Shown: positions 24,347 to 32,329 of the stretch, piece after piece
Layout of the letters: each line of letters opens with the position of its first letter
How positions within the stretch are numbered: the stretch's first letter is position 1
From: Exiguobacterium sp018617385
GTDB taxonomy: Bacteria; Bacillota; Bacilli; Exiguobacteriales; Exiguobacteriaceae
NCBI RefSeq assembly: GCF_018617385.1
Contig: NZ_JACSKA010000001.1
Coordinates: forward strand, 868,001-932,000
Direction: 5' to 3'
DNA: 64,000 nt
Position numbers and translations under genes: made by a program
The notes under the pieces: generated by a model
What the model saw: the letters and a program-made list of their open reading frames with translations, nothing else
Database searches by the model: none
Told to the model about the DNA's origin: nothing

Positions 24347-24364
24347 TGAATAAAGCTTTATTCA
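24347..24364. repeat. 18-bp perfect palindrome upstream of pfkA
   Basis: TGAATAAAGCTTTATTCA is its own reverse complement. It could be a weak accA terminator or, since no T run follows, an operator for the pfkA-pyk promoter region. Confidence 0.6.
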
Positions 24365-24488
24365 TTCATCAACTGACTGTTTTGTAAGATACCCTATGCA
24401 TTTTTTTCACATACTTGTGTTGTAAAACAAAGGTCAGACGTGGTATTTTATTTTCAGATTTCGTTAAAACACATAAGAGGTGAGCGAC

Positions 24489-25457
24489 GTGAATTTAAAA
24501 CGTATTGCGGTATTAACAAGCGGAGGAGACGCTCCTGGAATGAACGCTGCTGTCCGTGCCGTGACCCGAAAAGCAATTTTTGAAGGTCTTGAAGTGTACG
24601 GCGTGTATAACGGCTATCAAGGATTAATCGAAGGTGATTTAGTCGAATTAAATCTTGGATCAGTCGGCGATATCATTCAACGTGGAGGTACGTTCCTTCG
24701 CTCTGCGCGCTGTCCTGAATTCAGAACAGAAGAAGGTCGCGCGAAAGCAGTAGAACAGTTGAAGAAGTTCAATATCGATGCCCTCGTGGTCATTGGTGGA
24801 GATGGCTCTTATCGCGGAGCTCAAAAATTGACTGAACTCGGATTCCCAACAATCGGCCTTCCGGGTACAATCGATAACGATATCCCAGGAACAGATGCGA
24901 CAATCGGTTTTGACACGGCGCTCAACACAGCGCTTGATGCGATCGATAAGATTCGTGATACGGCGTCATCACATGAACGCACGTATGTCATCGAGGTCAT
25001 GGGGCGCGACGCTGGTGATATCGCGCTTTATTCTGGTCTCGCTGGTGGTGCTGAGTCGATTCTCGTCCCAGAACGTCCAGAAGATTTGAATGCAATCGTG
25101 GAACGAATCAATCACGGGATTGCACGCGGTAAGAAGCACTCAATCGTCATCGTTGCTGAAGGTGCGGGAAGTGCGGAAGAAATCGGCAAATTGATTGCTG
25201 AGAAGACGAACTCAGAAACACGCGTCACGATTCTCGGTCACATCCAACGTGGTGGTTCCCCAACTGCCGCTGACCGTGTCCTTGCAAGTCGCATGGGTGC
25301 ATACGCTGTTGAGATCTTGCTCGAAGGGAAAGCGGGCCGCGTTGTCGGAATCCGTAACAACCAAATGATGGATCTCGATATCGATGAGGCGCTCGACAAC
25401 AACAAGCACACGATTGATATGCAATTGATTGACCTCGTCAACCAGTTGTCGATTTAA
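24489..25457 (+). CDS. pfkA: ATP-dependent 6-phosphofructokinase
   Basis: Commits fructose 6-phosphate to glycolysis. The 322-residue protein carries the ATP site LTSGGDAPGMNAAVRA, the GGDGSYRGA motif, the catalytic PGTIDNDIPGTD segment, and EVMGRDAGDIAL, as in the allosteric bacterial enzyme. The likely start is GTG at 24489, 6 bases after AGAGGTG and close to the B. subtilis N-terminus (MKRIGVLTSGGD); a GTG at 24480 lies inside the ribosome-binding site. A possible promoter (TTGTAA at 24420-24425, 18-base gap, TATTTT) precedes it. pyk follows after 93 bases, an operon-like glycolytic pair. Confidence 0.96.
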   Translation: MNLKRIAVLTSGGDAPGMNAAVRAVTRKAIFEGLEVYGVYNGYQGLIEGDLVELNLGSVGDIIQRGGTFLRSARCPEFRTEEGRAKAVEQLKKFNIDALVVIGGDGSYRGAQKLTELGFPTIGLPGTIDNDIPGTDATIGFDTALNTALDAIDKIRDTASSHERTYVIEVMGRDAGDIALYSGLAGGAESILVPERPEDLNAIVERINHGIARGKKHSIVIVAEGAGSAEEIGKLIAEKTNSETRVTILGHIQRGGSPTAADRVLASRMGAYAVEILLEGKAGRVVGIRNNQMMDLDIDEALDNNKHTIDMQLIDLVNQLSI

Positions 25458-25550
25458 ACGATTTTGTATGTTGCAGAGACGGGATACGGTCTAAGGCCCC
25501 CCGTTTTCTGTTTGTAAATTGCACTATATCCCCTAGGAGGTTTTTATATT

Positions 25551-27293
25551 ATGCGTAGAACGAAAATTGTATGTACCATTGGACCGGCTTCTGAGAAGCG
25601 TCTTCCTGAGATGATTGAAGCTGGGATGAACGTTGCCCGTCTCAACTTCTCACACGGTGACTATGAAGAGCACGGCGCTCGTATCCGTGACATCCGTGAA
25701 GCGGCGAAAGCAGCGGGTAAAGTTGTCACAGTTCTTCTCGACACAAAAGGTCCAGAAATCCGCACGCATACATTCGAAGACGGTAAGGCACTTCTTGAAA
25801 AAGGAAAAGAAGTCACGATCGTCTCGACGGAAGAAATCGTCGGAACGAAAGATCGTTTCTCTGTAACTTACGAAGGACTTTACGATGATGTGGAAGTCGG
25901 TTCACACATCATGCTCGACGACGGTCTCATCGGACTCCGTGTCGTTGAAAAACTTGATAACCGTGATCTCCGTTGCGTCATCGAAAACGAAGGGGTCATC
26001 AAGACGAAGAAAGGTGTTAACTTGCCAAACGTCAAGGTAAACCTTCCTGCCCTCACGGACAAAGATATCGCGGACATCGAGTTCGGGATCTCACAAGACA
26101 TTGACGTGATTGCAGCATCATTCGTACGTCGTGCATCTGACGTAGTTGAAATTCGTCAACTTCTCGAGAAGCACAACGCGTCTCACATCAAGATTTACCC
26201 GAAAATCGAGAACCAAGAAGGTGTCGATAACATCGAAGAAATCTTGGCAATCTCTGACGGTTTGATGGTAGCCCGTGGGGACCTCGGAATTGAAATCCCG
26301 ACGGAAGAAGTGACACCAGTTCAAAAAGAACTCATCAAGAAGTGTAACGATCTCGGGAAGCCGGTCATCACAGCGACGCAAATGCTTGATTCAATGCAAC
26401 GTAACCCGCGTCCGACACGTGCGGAAGCATCAGACGTAGCAAACGCAATCTTGGATGGAACAGATGCAGTCATGCTTTCTGGTGAAACAGCTGCAGGGGA
26501 CTACCCAATCGAATCTGTTCAAATGCAAGCTGCAATCGCAGAGCGTACAGAACGCATGCTCGACTACAAAAACTTGTTGAAAGATCGTCAGAAGCGCAGT
26601 GAGCACACTGTGACGGATGCGATCTCACAAGCGGTTGCACACACGGCAATCAACTTGAACGCCAAAGCAATCTTGACGCCGACACAATCAGGTTACACGG
26701 CTGCTCGTACAGCGAAGTATCGTCCTGAAGCGAACATCATCGCGGTGACGGAATCAGAGCGCGTTGCGCGTCAATTGAACCTCGTTTGGGGCGTGTACCC
26801 AATCGTTGCTGAAACAATGCCGAACAACACGGATGAAATGTTGGTTCAAGCATCAGAAGCGGCACGTCACGCTGGATTCGTCACTGACGGTGACCTCGTT
26901 GTCATCTCAGCTGGTATTCCTGCAGCGACTGCTGGTACGACGAACATGATGAAAGTCCACATCGTTGGTCACGCTCTCGCAGACGGACGTGGAATCGGTG
27001 AGCGCGGTGTCGTTGGAGAAGTCGTTGTCGCAAAAAATGCGGATGAAGCAAACGCAAAAGCGAAAGACGGCATGATCCTTGTCGCACCATTCACAGATAA
27101 AGAAATGATGCCTGCGATCGAAAAAGCGGCTGGAATCATCACGGAAGACGGTGGATTGACGAGCCATGCTGGGATCGTTGGACCATCACTTCGCAAGCCG
27201 GTCATCGTAGGTGTTGACGCAGCGACAACATCGCTTCGTGACGGTCAGATGATTTCAATCGACCCACTCACAGGTAAAATCTACAACGCATAA
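25551..27293 (+). CDS. pyk: Pyruvate kinase with C-terminal PEP-utiliser-like domain
   Basis: Converts phosphoenolpyruvate and ADP to pyruvate and ATP. The 580 residues comprise the usual barrel (RRTKIVCTIGPASEK, LDTKGPEIRTH, ARGDLGIEIPTEEV, ITATQMLDSM), the C-terminal regulatory domain, and an extra C-terminal sequence (about 490-580) with GGLTSHAGIVGPSLRKPVIV, similar to the phosphohistidine domain of PEP synthase. This extension is typical of Bacillus and Geobacillus pyruvate kinases (about 585 residues). AGGAGGTTTTTATATT precedes the ATG. Confidence 0.97.
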   Translation: MRRTKIVCTIGPASEKRLPEMIEAGMNVARLNFSHGDYEEHGARIRDIREAAKAAGKVVTVLLDTKGPEIRTHTFEDGKALLEKGKEVTIVSTEEIVGTKDRFSVTYEGLYDDVEVGSHIMLDDGLIGLRVVEKLDNRDLRCVIENEGVIKTKKGVNLPNVKVNLPALTDKDIADIEFGISQDIDVIAASFVRRASDVVEIRQLLEKHNASHIKIYPKIENQEGVDNIEEILAISDGLMVARGDLGIEIPTEEVTPVQKELIKKCNDLGKPVITATQMLDSMQRNPRPTRAEASDVANAILDGTDAVMLSGETAAGDYPIESVQMQAAIAERTERMLDYKNLLKDRQKRSEHTVTDAISQAVAHTAINLNAKAILTPTQSGYTAARTAKYRPEANIIAVTESERVARQLNLVWGVYPIVAETMPNNTDEMLVQASEAARHAGFVTDGDLVVISAGIPAATAGTTNMMKVHIVGHALADGRGIGERGVVGEVVVAKNADEANAKAKDGMILVAPFTDKEMMPAIEKAAGIITEDGGLTSHAGIVGPSLRKPVIVGVDAATTSLRDGQMISIDPLTGKIYNA

Positions 27294-27306
27294 TTGAACG
27301 ACAATC

Positions 27307-27338
27307 GAACCGGCCTTCTACAAAGGTCGGTTCTTTTT
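27307..27338 (+). terminator. Terminator of pyk
   Basis: GAACCGGCCTT pairs with AAGGTCGGTTC (one G-U) over a short loop and is followed by TTTTT. Confidence 0.85.
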
Positions 27339-27360
27339 CCGTTCGAAGAAAGGAATACGT

Positions 27361-27825
27361 ATGAGTGCATATCTATTTTTATTGATGCTCGTCTTGATTG
27401 GTGTCATTTCAAATAATCAATCTGTCATTATCGCAAGTAGCGTCTTGTTGATTATCAAAGCAATCGGTTTCGGCGATCAATTGTTCCCGACACTTGCATC
27501 GAAAGGAATCAGCTGGGGTGTGACGATCATTACGATTGCAGTCCTCGTCCCAATCGCGACCGGCGATATTGGATTTAAAGAATTGTGGAATAGTATTAAA
27601 GGGCCGGTCGGAATCGTCGCGTTTGCTTCAGGGATGTTCGTCGCCATTGCTGCAGGGCAAGGTGTCCAACTGATGCGTGTCGACCCGGTCGTCACCACGG
27701 CGCTCCTTGCAGGTACGATTCTAGCGGTTGGATTCATGAAAGGGATCCCCGTTGGACCGCTTGTTGGAGCTGGGATTGCAGCATTGATTTTAGGTGGATA
27801 TCAAGTCATTGAAAAATGGTTTTGA
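27361..27825 (+). CDS. DUF441 family membrane protein (YtwI-like)
   Basis: A 154-residue hydrophobic protein with about four transmembrane segments (YLFLLMLVLIGVISNN, IIASSVLLIIKAIG, WGVTIITIAVLVPIATGD, then VGIVAFASGMFVAIAAGQ and a glycine-rich last helix). Sequence style, length and place between pyk and citZ match YtwI of B. subtilis, DUF441, function unknown. Confidence 0.88.
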   Translation: MSAYLFLLMLVLIGVISNNQSVIIASSVLLIIKAIGFGDQLFPTLASKGISWGVTIITIAVLVPIATGDIGFKELWNSIKGPVGIVAFASGMFVAIAAGQGVQLMRVDPVVTTALLAGTILAVGFMKGIPVGPLVGAGIAALILGGYQVIEKWF

Positions 27826-27839
27826 TATTTTCTGACAAC

Positions 27840-27853
27840 TGAAGCCGCTTACA
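27840..27853 (+). promoter_or_regulatory. cre-like site before citZ
   Basis: TGAAGCCGCTTACA matches TGWAARCGYTWNCW at 12 of 14 positions and lies just upstream of the citZ -35 box. Catabolite repression of citZ by CcpA is known in B. subtilis. Confidence 0.55.
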
Positions 27854-27861
27854 TTTCTTTT

Positions 27862-27889
27862 TTGCAATAAATTGTTTATACTATATAAA
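27862..27889 (+). promoter_or_regulatory. citZ promoter with CcpC-like dyad
   Basis: -35 TTGCAA (27862-27867), 16-base spacer, -10 TATAAA (27884-27889). The spacer contains the dyad ATAAA-TTG-TTTAT (27867-27879), which resembles the ATAA/TTAT half sites bound by CcpC at TCA-cycle promoters. The transcript would have a leader of about 115 bases with a GACGGG/CCCGTC-type pairing possibility but no clear terminator. Confidence 0.55.
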
Positions 27890-28009
27890 GGACAGGGTAA
27901 ACGGAGACTGGGTGAATGCAGGGGAACAACCCGTCCCGTATCCTTATTCCCTATAAACAGACTGTTTTTACGGTCGACCACTTTAAACAAGACTGAGGGG
28001 GAGTTATGA

Positions 28010-29122
28010 ATGTCAACGACAAAAGGGTTAGAAGGTATTGTGGCAGCAGCCTCAAAAGTCAGCTCAATTATTGACGGACAATTGACTTATGGAGGATACA
28101 CCATTGATGATTTAGCGGACAACGCCACATTCGAAGAAGTAGTGTTCTTATTGTGGAACGACCGCTTACCAAATGCAGAGGAATTGACAGCGCTCTCAGC
28201 AGCGCTTGTAAAAGAAGCGACATTACCTGAAGAGGTGATTGATACGTTAAAACGTGCGCCGAAGTCAGCCAATGCGATGGCAACGATTCGTACAGCACTC
28301 TCACAACTCGCTCTATACGATGAGGAATCTGAAGACATGAGTGACGAGGCCAACATGCGTAAAGCGATTCGCCTACAAGCACAAGTCGCTACAATCGTGA
28401 CGGCATTCGCCCGTCTCCGTAAAGGGGAGCAGCCGGTCGCACCAAAACCTGGTCTTTCTTACGCTGCGAACTTCTTATACATGCTAAACGGTGAAGAGCC
28501 GAGCGATGTAGCAGAAAAGACGATTGATAAAGCGCTTATCTTACACGCAGACCACGAGTTGAATGCTTCGACATTCACTGCTCGCGTTTGTGTAGCGACG
28601 CTCTCGGATATGTACTCAGGTGTCACGGCGGCCATGGGGGCACTCAAAGGGCCACTTCACGGTGGTGCGAACGAAGCGGTAATGAAAATGTTGCACGAGA
28701 TCGATTCGGTCGACCGTGTTGAAGAATATGTTCGTGGCAAATTCGAGCGTAAAGAGAAAATCATGGGCTTCGGTCACCGCGTTTACAAGGACGGCGACCC
28801 ACGTGCGAAACATTTGAAAGAAATGAGCCGCCAATTGACTGCTCAAATCGGCGAACCGAAATGGTATGAGATGTCTGAGAAAATCGACCATCTTGTCGAA
28901 ACGGAAAAAGGATTGAAACCGAATGTCGATTTCTATTCAGCTTCAACGTATTATGCGCTCGGACTCGAGGAAGATCTATTCACACCAATCTTCGCCGTAT
29001 CTCGTATGTCTGGCTGGATTGCGCACATTCTTGAGCAATATGCGGACAATCGCTTGATTCGTCCACGTGCGGAATACGTCGGTGAGACGAGCCGTAAATA
29101 TGTTCCGGTAAACGAACGTTAA
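28010..29122 (+). CDS. citZ: Citrate synthase
   Basis: Condenses acetyl-CoA and oxaloacetate, the entry to the TCA cycle. The 370-residue length is that of the Gram-positive dimeric type (B. subtilis CitZ 372). Catalytic residues are visible: His in LHADHELNASTF, His in MGFGHRVYKDGDPRA, and Asp in NVDFYSASTYYALG. It heads citZ-icd-mdh, the same three-gene order as in B. subtilis. GAGGGGGAGTT precedes the ATG. Confidence 0.97.
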   Translation: MSTTKGLEGIVAAASKVSSIIDGQLTYGGYTIDDLADNATFEEVVFLLWNDRLPNAEELTALSAALVKEATLPEEVIDTLKRAPKSANAMATIRTALSQLALYDEESEDMSDEANMRKAIRLQAQVATIVTAFARLRKGEQPVAPKPGLSYAANFLYMLNGEEPSDVAEKTIDKALILHADHELNASTFTARVCVATLSDMYSGVTAAMGALKGPLHGGANEAVMKMLHEIDSVDRVEEYVRGKFERKEKIMGFGHRVYKDGDPRAKHLKEMSRQLTAQIGEPKWYEMSEKIDHLVETEKGLKPNVDFYSASTYYALGLEEDLFTPIFAVSRMSGWIAHILEQYADNRLIRPRAEYVGETSRKYVPVNER

Positions 29123-29167
29123 TTCGAGACACATTTTAGACAAAAGTTTGGTAAACTAACAAGTGAC

Positions 29168-29193
29168 GTAGGTCGGCGCACGCGTCGACCTAC
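29168..29193 (+). other. Hairpin between citZ and icd
   Basis: GTAGGTCG and CGACCTAC form a perfect 8-bp stem, with GC-rich inner bases, but no T run follows. It may be an mRNA processing or stabilising element, or a partial terminator that lowers icd read-through. Confidence 0.6.
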
Positions 29194-29218
29194 AGTAATG
29201 TACTTAGGGGGATTCATT

Positions 29219-30490
29219 ATGTTGACACAAGGACAAAAGATTACAGTTGAAAACGGTGTATTGAACGTACCAAACGTACCGACCGTACCATTCATTATCG
29301 GTGACGGAACAGGTCCTGACATTTGGAATGCGGCTGTTCGCGTATTTGACGCTGCGGTTGAAAAAGCATACGGCGGCGACAAGAAAATCGAATGGATGGA
29401 AGTATACGCTGGGGAAAAAGCATATAACGAAAAAGGCGAATGGCTCCCGACAGAGACACTTGATCAAATTCGTGAGTACTTGATCGCCATCAAAGGACCA
29501 CTTACGACTCCAGTCGGTGGAGGAATTCGTTCATTGAACGTCGCACTTCGCCAAGAACTCGATTTATATACATGCCTTCGCCCAGTTCGTTACTTCACGG
29601 GTGTTCCATCACCAGTAAAACGTCCTGAAGATACAGACATGGTCATCTTCCGTGAAAATACTGAAGATATCTATGCTGGAATCGAGTACGCTTCAGGAAG
29701 CGACGAAGTGAAGAAACTCATCAAATTCTTGCAAGACGAGATGAACGTCAATAAGATCCGTTTCCCAGAAACATCAGGAATCGGAATCAAGCCAGTTTCT
29801 TCTGAAGGAACGGAGCGTTTAGTTCGCGCGGCCATCGAGTATGCGATTGCGAACAACCGTAAATCTTTAACGCTCGTTCACAAAGGGAACATCATGAAGT
29901 TCACAGAAGGCGCCTTCAAAAACTGGGGTTATGCACTCGCTGAAGCGGAATACGGTGACAAAGTGTTCACATGGGCACAGTATGACCGTATCAAAGAAGA
30001 ATCTGGTGAAGCAGCTGCTAACGAAGCTCAGTCGAAAGCGGAAGCTGAAGGAAAGATCATCGTCAAAGATTCGATTGCAGATATCTTCCTCCAGCAGATT
30101 TTGACACGTCCACGTGAGTTCGACGTCGTTGCGACGATGAACTTGAACGGTGACTATATCTCAGATGCCCTTGCTGCTCAAGTAGGTGGAATCGGGATTG
30201 CACCTGGTGCGAACATCAACTACATCACAGGTCACGCGATCTTCGAAGCGACTCACGGTACAGCTCCGAAATATGCGGGTCTCGATAAAGTAAACCCATC
30301 TTCAGTCATCCTTTCAGGTGAGATGATGCTCCGCCACATGAACTGGAACGAAGCGGCTGACCTCATCATCAACTCAATGGAGAAAACGATCGCTTCGAAA
30401 GTTGTCACATACGACTTCGCACGTCTCATGGACGGCGCGACAGAAGTGAAATGTTCAGAGTTCGCGGATGAATTGATTAAAAACATGTAA
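29219..30490 (+). CDS. icd: NADP-dependent isocitrate dehydrogenase
   Basis: Oxidatively decarboxylates isocitrate to 2-oxoglutarate. The 423-residue length equals B. subtilis Icd. Motifs include the substrate loop GGGIRSLNVALRQELDLYTC (the phosphorylatable Ser region) and RPVRYF, VIFRENTEDIYAGIEY, HKGNIMKFTEGAF, and NLNGDYISDALAAQVGGIGI. The ATG at 29219 follows TAGGGGGATTC; upstream in-frame codons lack a ribosome-binding site. Second gene of citZ-icd-mdh. Confidence 0.97.
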   Translation: MLTQGQKITVENGVLNVPNVPTVPFIIGDGTGPDIWNAAVRVFDAAVEKAYGGDKKIEWMEVYAGEKAYNEKGEWLPTETLDQIREYLIAIKGPLTTPVGGGIRSLNVALRQELDLYTCLRPVRYFTGVPSPVKRPEDTDMVIFRENTEDIYAGIEYASGSDEVKKLIKFLQDEMNVNKIRFPETSGIGIKPVSSEGTERLVRAAIEYAIANNRKSLTLVHKGNIMKFTEGAFKNWGYALAEAEYGDKVFTWAQYDRIKEESGEAAANEAQSKAEAEGKIIVKDSIADIFLQQILTRPREFDVVATMNLNGDYISDALAAQVGGIGIAPGANINYITGHAIFEATHGTAPKYAGLDKVNPSSVILSGEMMLRHMNWNEAADLIINSMEKTIASKVVTYDFARLMDGATEVKCSEFADELIKNM

Positions 30491-30511
30491 GACAATCGAG
30501 GAGGAGAGCTC

Positions 30512-31444
30512 ATGATTCGTCGTAACAAAATTTCTGTTATTGGAAGTGGCTTCACCGGTGCAACCACTGCACTTTACTTGGCTCAACGTGAGCTAGGGGA
30601 TGTCGTACTACTCGATATGGAAGAAAAAGTTGGACCGACGAAAGGGAAAGCGCTCGACATGCAAGAAACGGCTCCGATTCAAGGGTTTGATGCGTGGGTC
30701 ACAGGTACGTCTGATTACGCGGACACGGCCGATTCCGATGTGGTTGTCATCACCGCGGGAATCGCGCGCAAGCCGGGGATGAGCCGGGACGACCTCGTCG
30801 CAACGAACGCAAACGTCATGCGCTCGGTTGTGAAAGAGATTGCCCGTTACTCTCCAGACGCCATCTTGATTGTATTGACGAACCCTGTAGACGCCATGAC
30901 GTACGCGGCGTTCAAAGAATCAGGGTTCCCGAAAGAACGCGTCATCGGTCAATCCGGTGTGTTGGATACGGCTCGTTTCCGAACGTTTGTGGCACAAGAG
31001 CTGAATGTTTCTGTCAAAGACGTATCCGGATTCGTCCTTGGAGGTCATGGAGACGATATGGTGCCTCTCGTACGCTATTCGTACGCCGGAGGCATCCCGC
31101 TCGAGAAACTCATCCCACATGAGCGAATCGAGCAAATCGTCGAACGAACACGAAAAGGTGGCGGCGAGATTGTCCAACTATTGGGCGATGGCTCGGCGTA
31201 TTATGCGCCAGCCGCTGCCATCGTGGAGATGGTCGAAGCGATTGTAAAAGATCAGCGCCGAATCTTACCAGCCATTGCATACCTTGAGGGTGAGTACGGA
31301 TTCCATGACTTGTATCTTGGTGTCCCGACGATTCTTGGGAAACATGGAATTGAGCAAGTGTTAGAGCTCGACTTGACGGATGAAGAAAAAGCAGCGCTAT
31401 CGAAGTCTGCCGATTCTGTCCGCTCGGTATTAAGCGTCTTATAA
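30512..31444 (+). CDS. mdh: Malate dehydrogenase (LDH-like type)
   Basis: Oxidises malate to oxaloacetate with NAD. The 310 residues have the Rossmann glycine motif VIGSGFTGATTA, the Arg-rich mobile loop ITAGIARKPGMSRDDL (Arg at 80-ish and 86-ish, giving malate rather than lactate specificity), TNPVDAMTY, and the catalytic His in LGGHGDDMVPL. GAGGAGGAGAGCTC precedes the ATG, 21 bases after icd. It closes the TCA-cycle operon before a strong terminator. Confidence 0.96.
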   Translation: MIRRNKISVIGSGFTGATTALYLAQRELGDVVLLDMEEKVGPTKGKALDMQETAPIQGFDAWVTGTSDYADTADSDVVVITAGIARKPGMSRDDLVATNANVMRSVVKEIARYSPDAILIVLTNPVDAMTYAAFKESGFPKERVIGQSGVLDTARFRTFVAQELNVSVKDVSGFVLGGHGDDMVPLVRYSYAGGIPLEKLIPHERIEQIVERTRKGGGEIVQLLGDGSAYYAPAAAIVEMVEAIVKDQRRILPAIAYLEGEYGFHDLYLGVPTILGKHGIEQVLELDLTDEEKAALSKSADSVRSVLSVL

Positions 31445-31449
31445 GACTG

Positions 31450-31486
31450 AGGTGCTTCCTGTCATGTTACAGGAAGCACCTTTTTT
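31450..31486 (+). terminator. Terminator of citZ-icd-mdh
   Basis: AGGTGCTTCCTGT pairs perfectly with ACAGGAAGCACCT over a 6-base loop, followed by six Ts. Confidence 0.92.
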
Positions 31487-31627
31487 GCGCCTTCTCTCTG
31501 ATCGAACATGCTACACTGAAAGTGGATTTGTTTTGTTTTTGTAAAGATTTGCTTTGAGGTTGGTCGTTTCAAGCATTGATTTGTAAAATAGAAAGTGACA
31601 TTTGATGGTTTAAGAGGAGGAAGCAGT

Positions 31628-32329
31628 GTGGCTGATAAAGTAATTGTTGTCGACGATGAAGTGTCGATTGCGACATTATTGAAATTTAATTTAGAACAGG
31701 CTGGCTTTGAAGTAGAGACGGCGCACGACGGCAAAACCGGATTGGAATTGGCTGAGAAAAAGGACGCCGTGCTCATTGTGCTCGATTTGATGCTCCCGGA
31801 GATGGATGGACTTGAAGTGTGCAAACGACTTCGTCAGCAAAAAGTCAATACGCCCATCCTGATGTTGACGGCGAAGGATGATGAGTTCGATAAAGTGCTC
31901 GGACTCGAGCTCGGTGCCGACGATTATTTGACGAAACCGTTCAGCCCACGTGAAGTGGTCGCCCGTGTCAAAGCGATTCTTAGACGTTCTGCCCCGCAAG
32001 AATCGGCGGTTGAAGAGGACATCATTCAAATCGGTGATGTTAAAATCGTCGCTTCAAACTACGAAGTGTTCAAGCAAGGAGAGCGCCTCGAATTGACGCC
32101 GAAAGAATTCGAATTGTTAGCCTATCTGGCGAAAAATAAAGGACGCGTGTTGACGAGAGACCAATTGTTATCGGCCATTTGGAATTATGACTTTGTGGGT
32201 GATACCCGGATCGTTGATGTCCATATCAGTCACCTTCGTGAAAAAATTGAACCGGTAACGAAGAAACCGACCTATATTAAAACGATTCGTGGTCTTGGCT
32301 ATAAGATGGAGGAGCCGACTTCGGAATGA
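31628..32329 (+). CDS. phoP: Response regulator PhoP (OmpR family)
   Basis: A 233-residue transcription factor of the phosphate-starvation two-component system. The receiver domain has the acidic pair VVDDE (residues 9-10), the phosphorylated Asp53 in VLDLMLPEMDG, and Lys in YLTKPFSPRE; the C-terminal winged helix ends in HISHLREKIEP and TIRGLGYKME. Start is GTG at 31628, 7 bases after GGAGG. Position between mdh and polA, paired with phoR, matches phoPR of B. subtilis; without that context it could only be called OmpR-like. Confidence 0.92.
   Translation: MADKVIVVDDEVSIATLLKFNLEQAGFEVETAHDGKTGLELAEKKDAVLIVLDLMLPEMDGLEVCKRLRQQKVNTPILMLTAKDDEFDKVLGLELGADDYLTKPFSPREVVARVKAILRRSAPQESAVEEDIIQIGDVKIVASNYEVFKQGERLELTPKEFELLAYLAKNKGRVLTRDQLLSAIWNYDFVGDTRIVDVHISHLREKIEPVTKKPTYIKTIRGLGYKMEEPTSE

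Noticed and set aside
25470..25512. A possible terminator or attenuator between pfkA and pyk (ACGGG ... CCCGT with a long loop).
   Set aside because: The stem is only 5-6 bp with a loop of about 18 bases; too weak to call.
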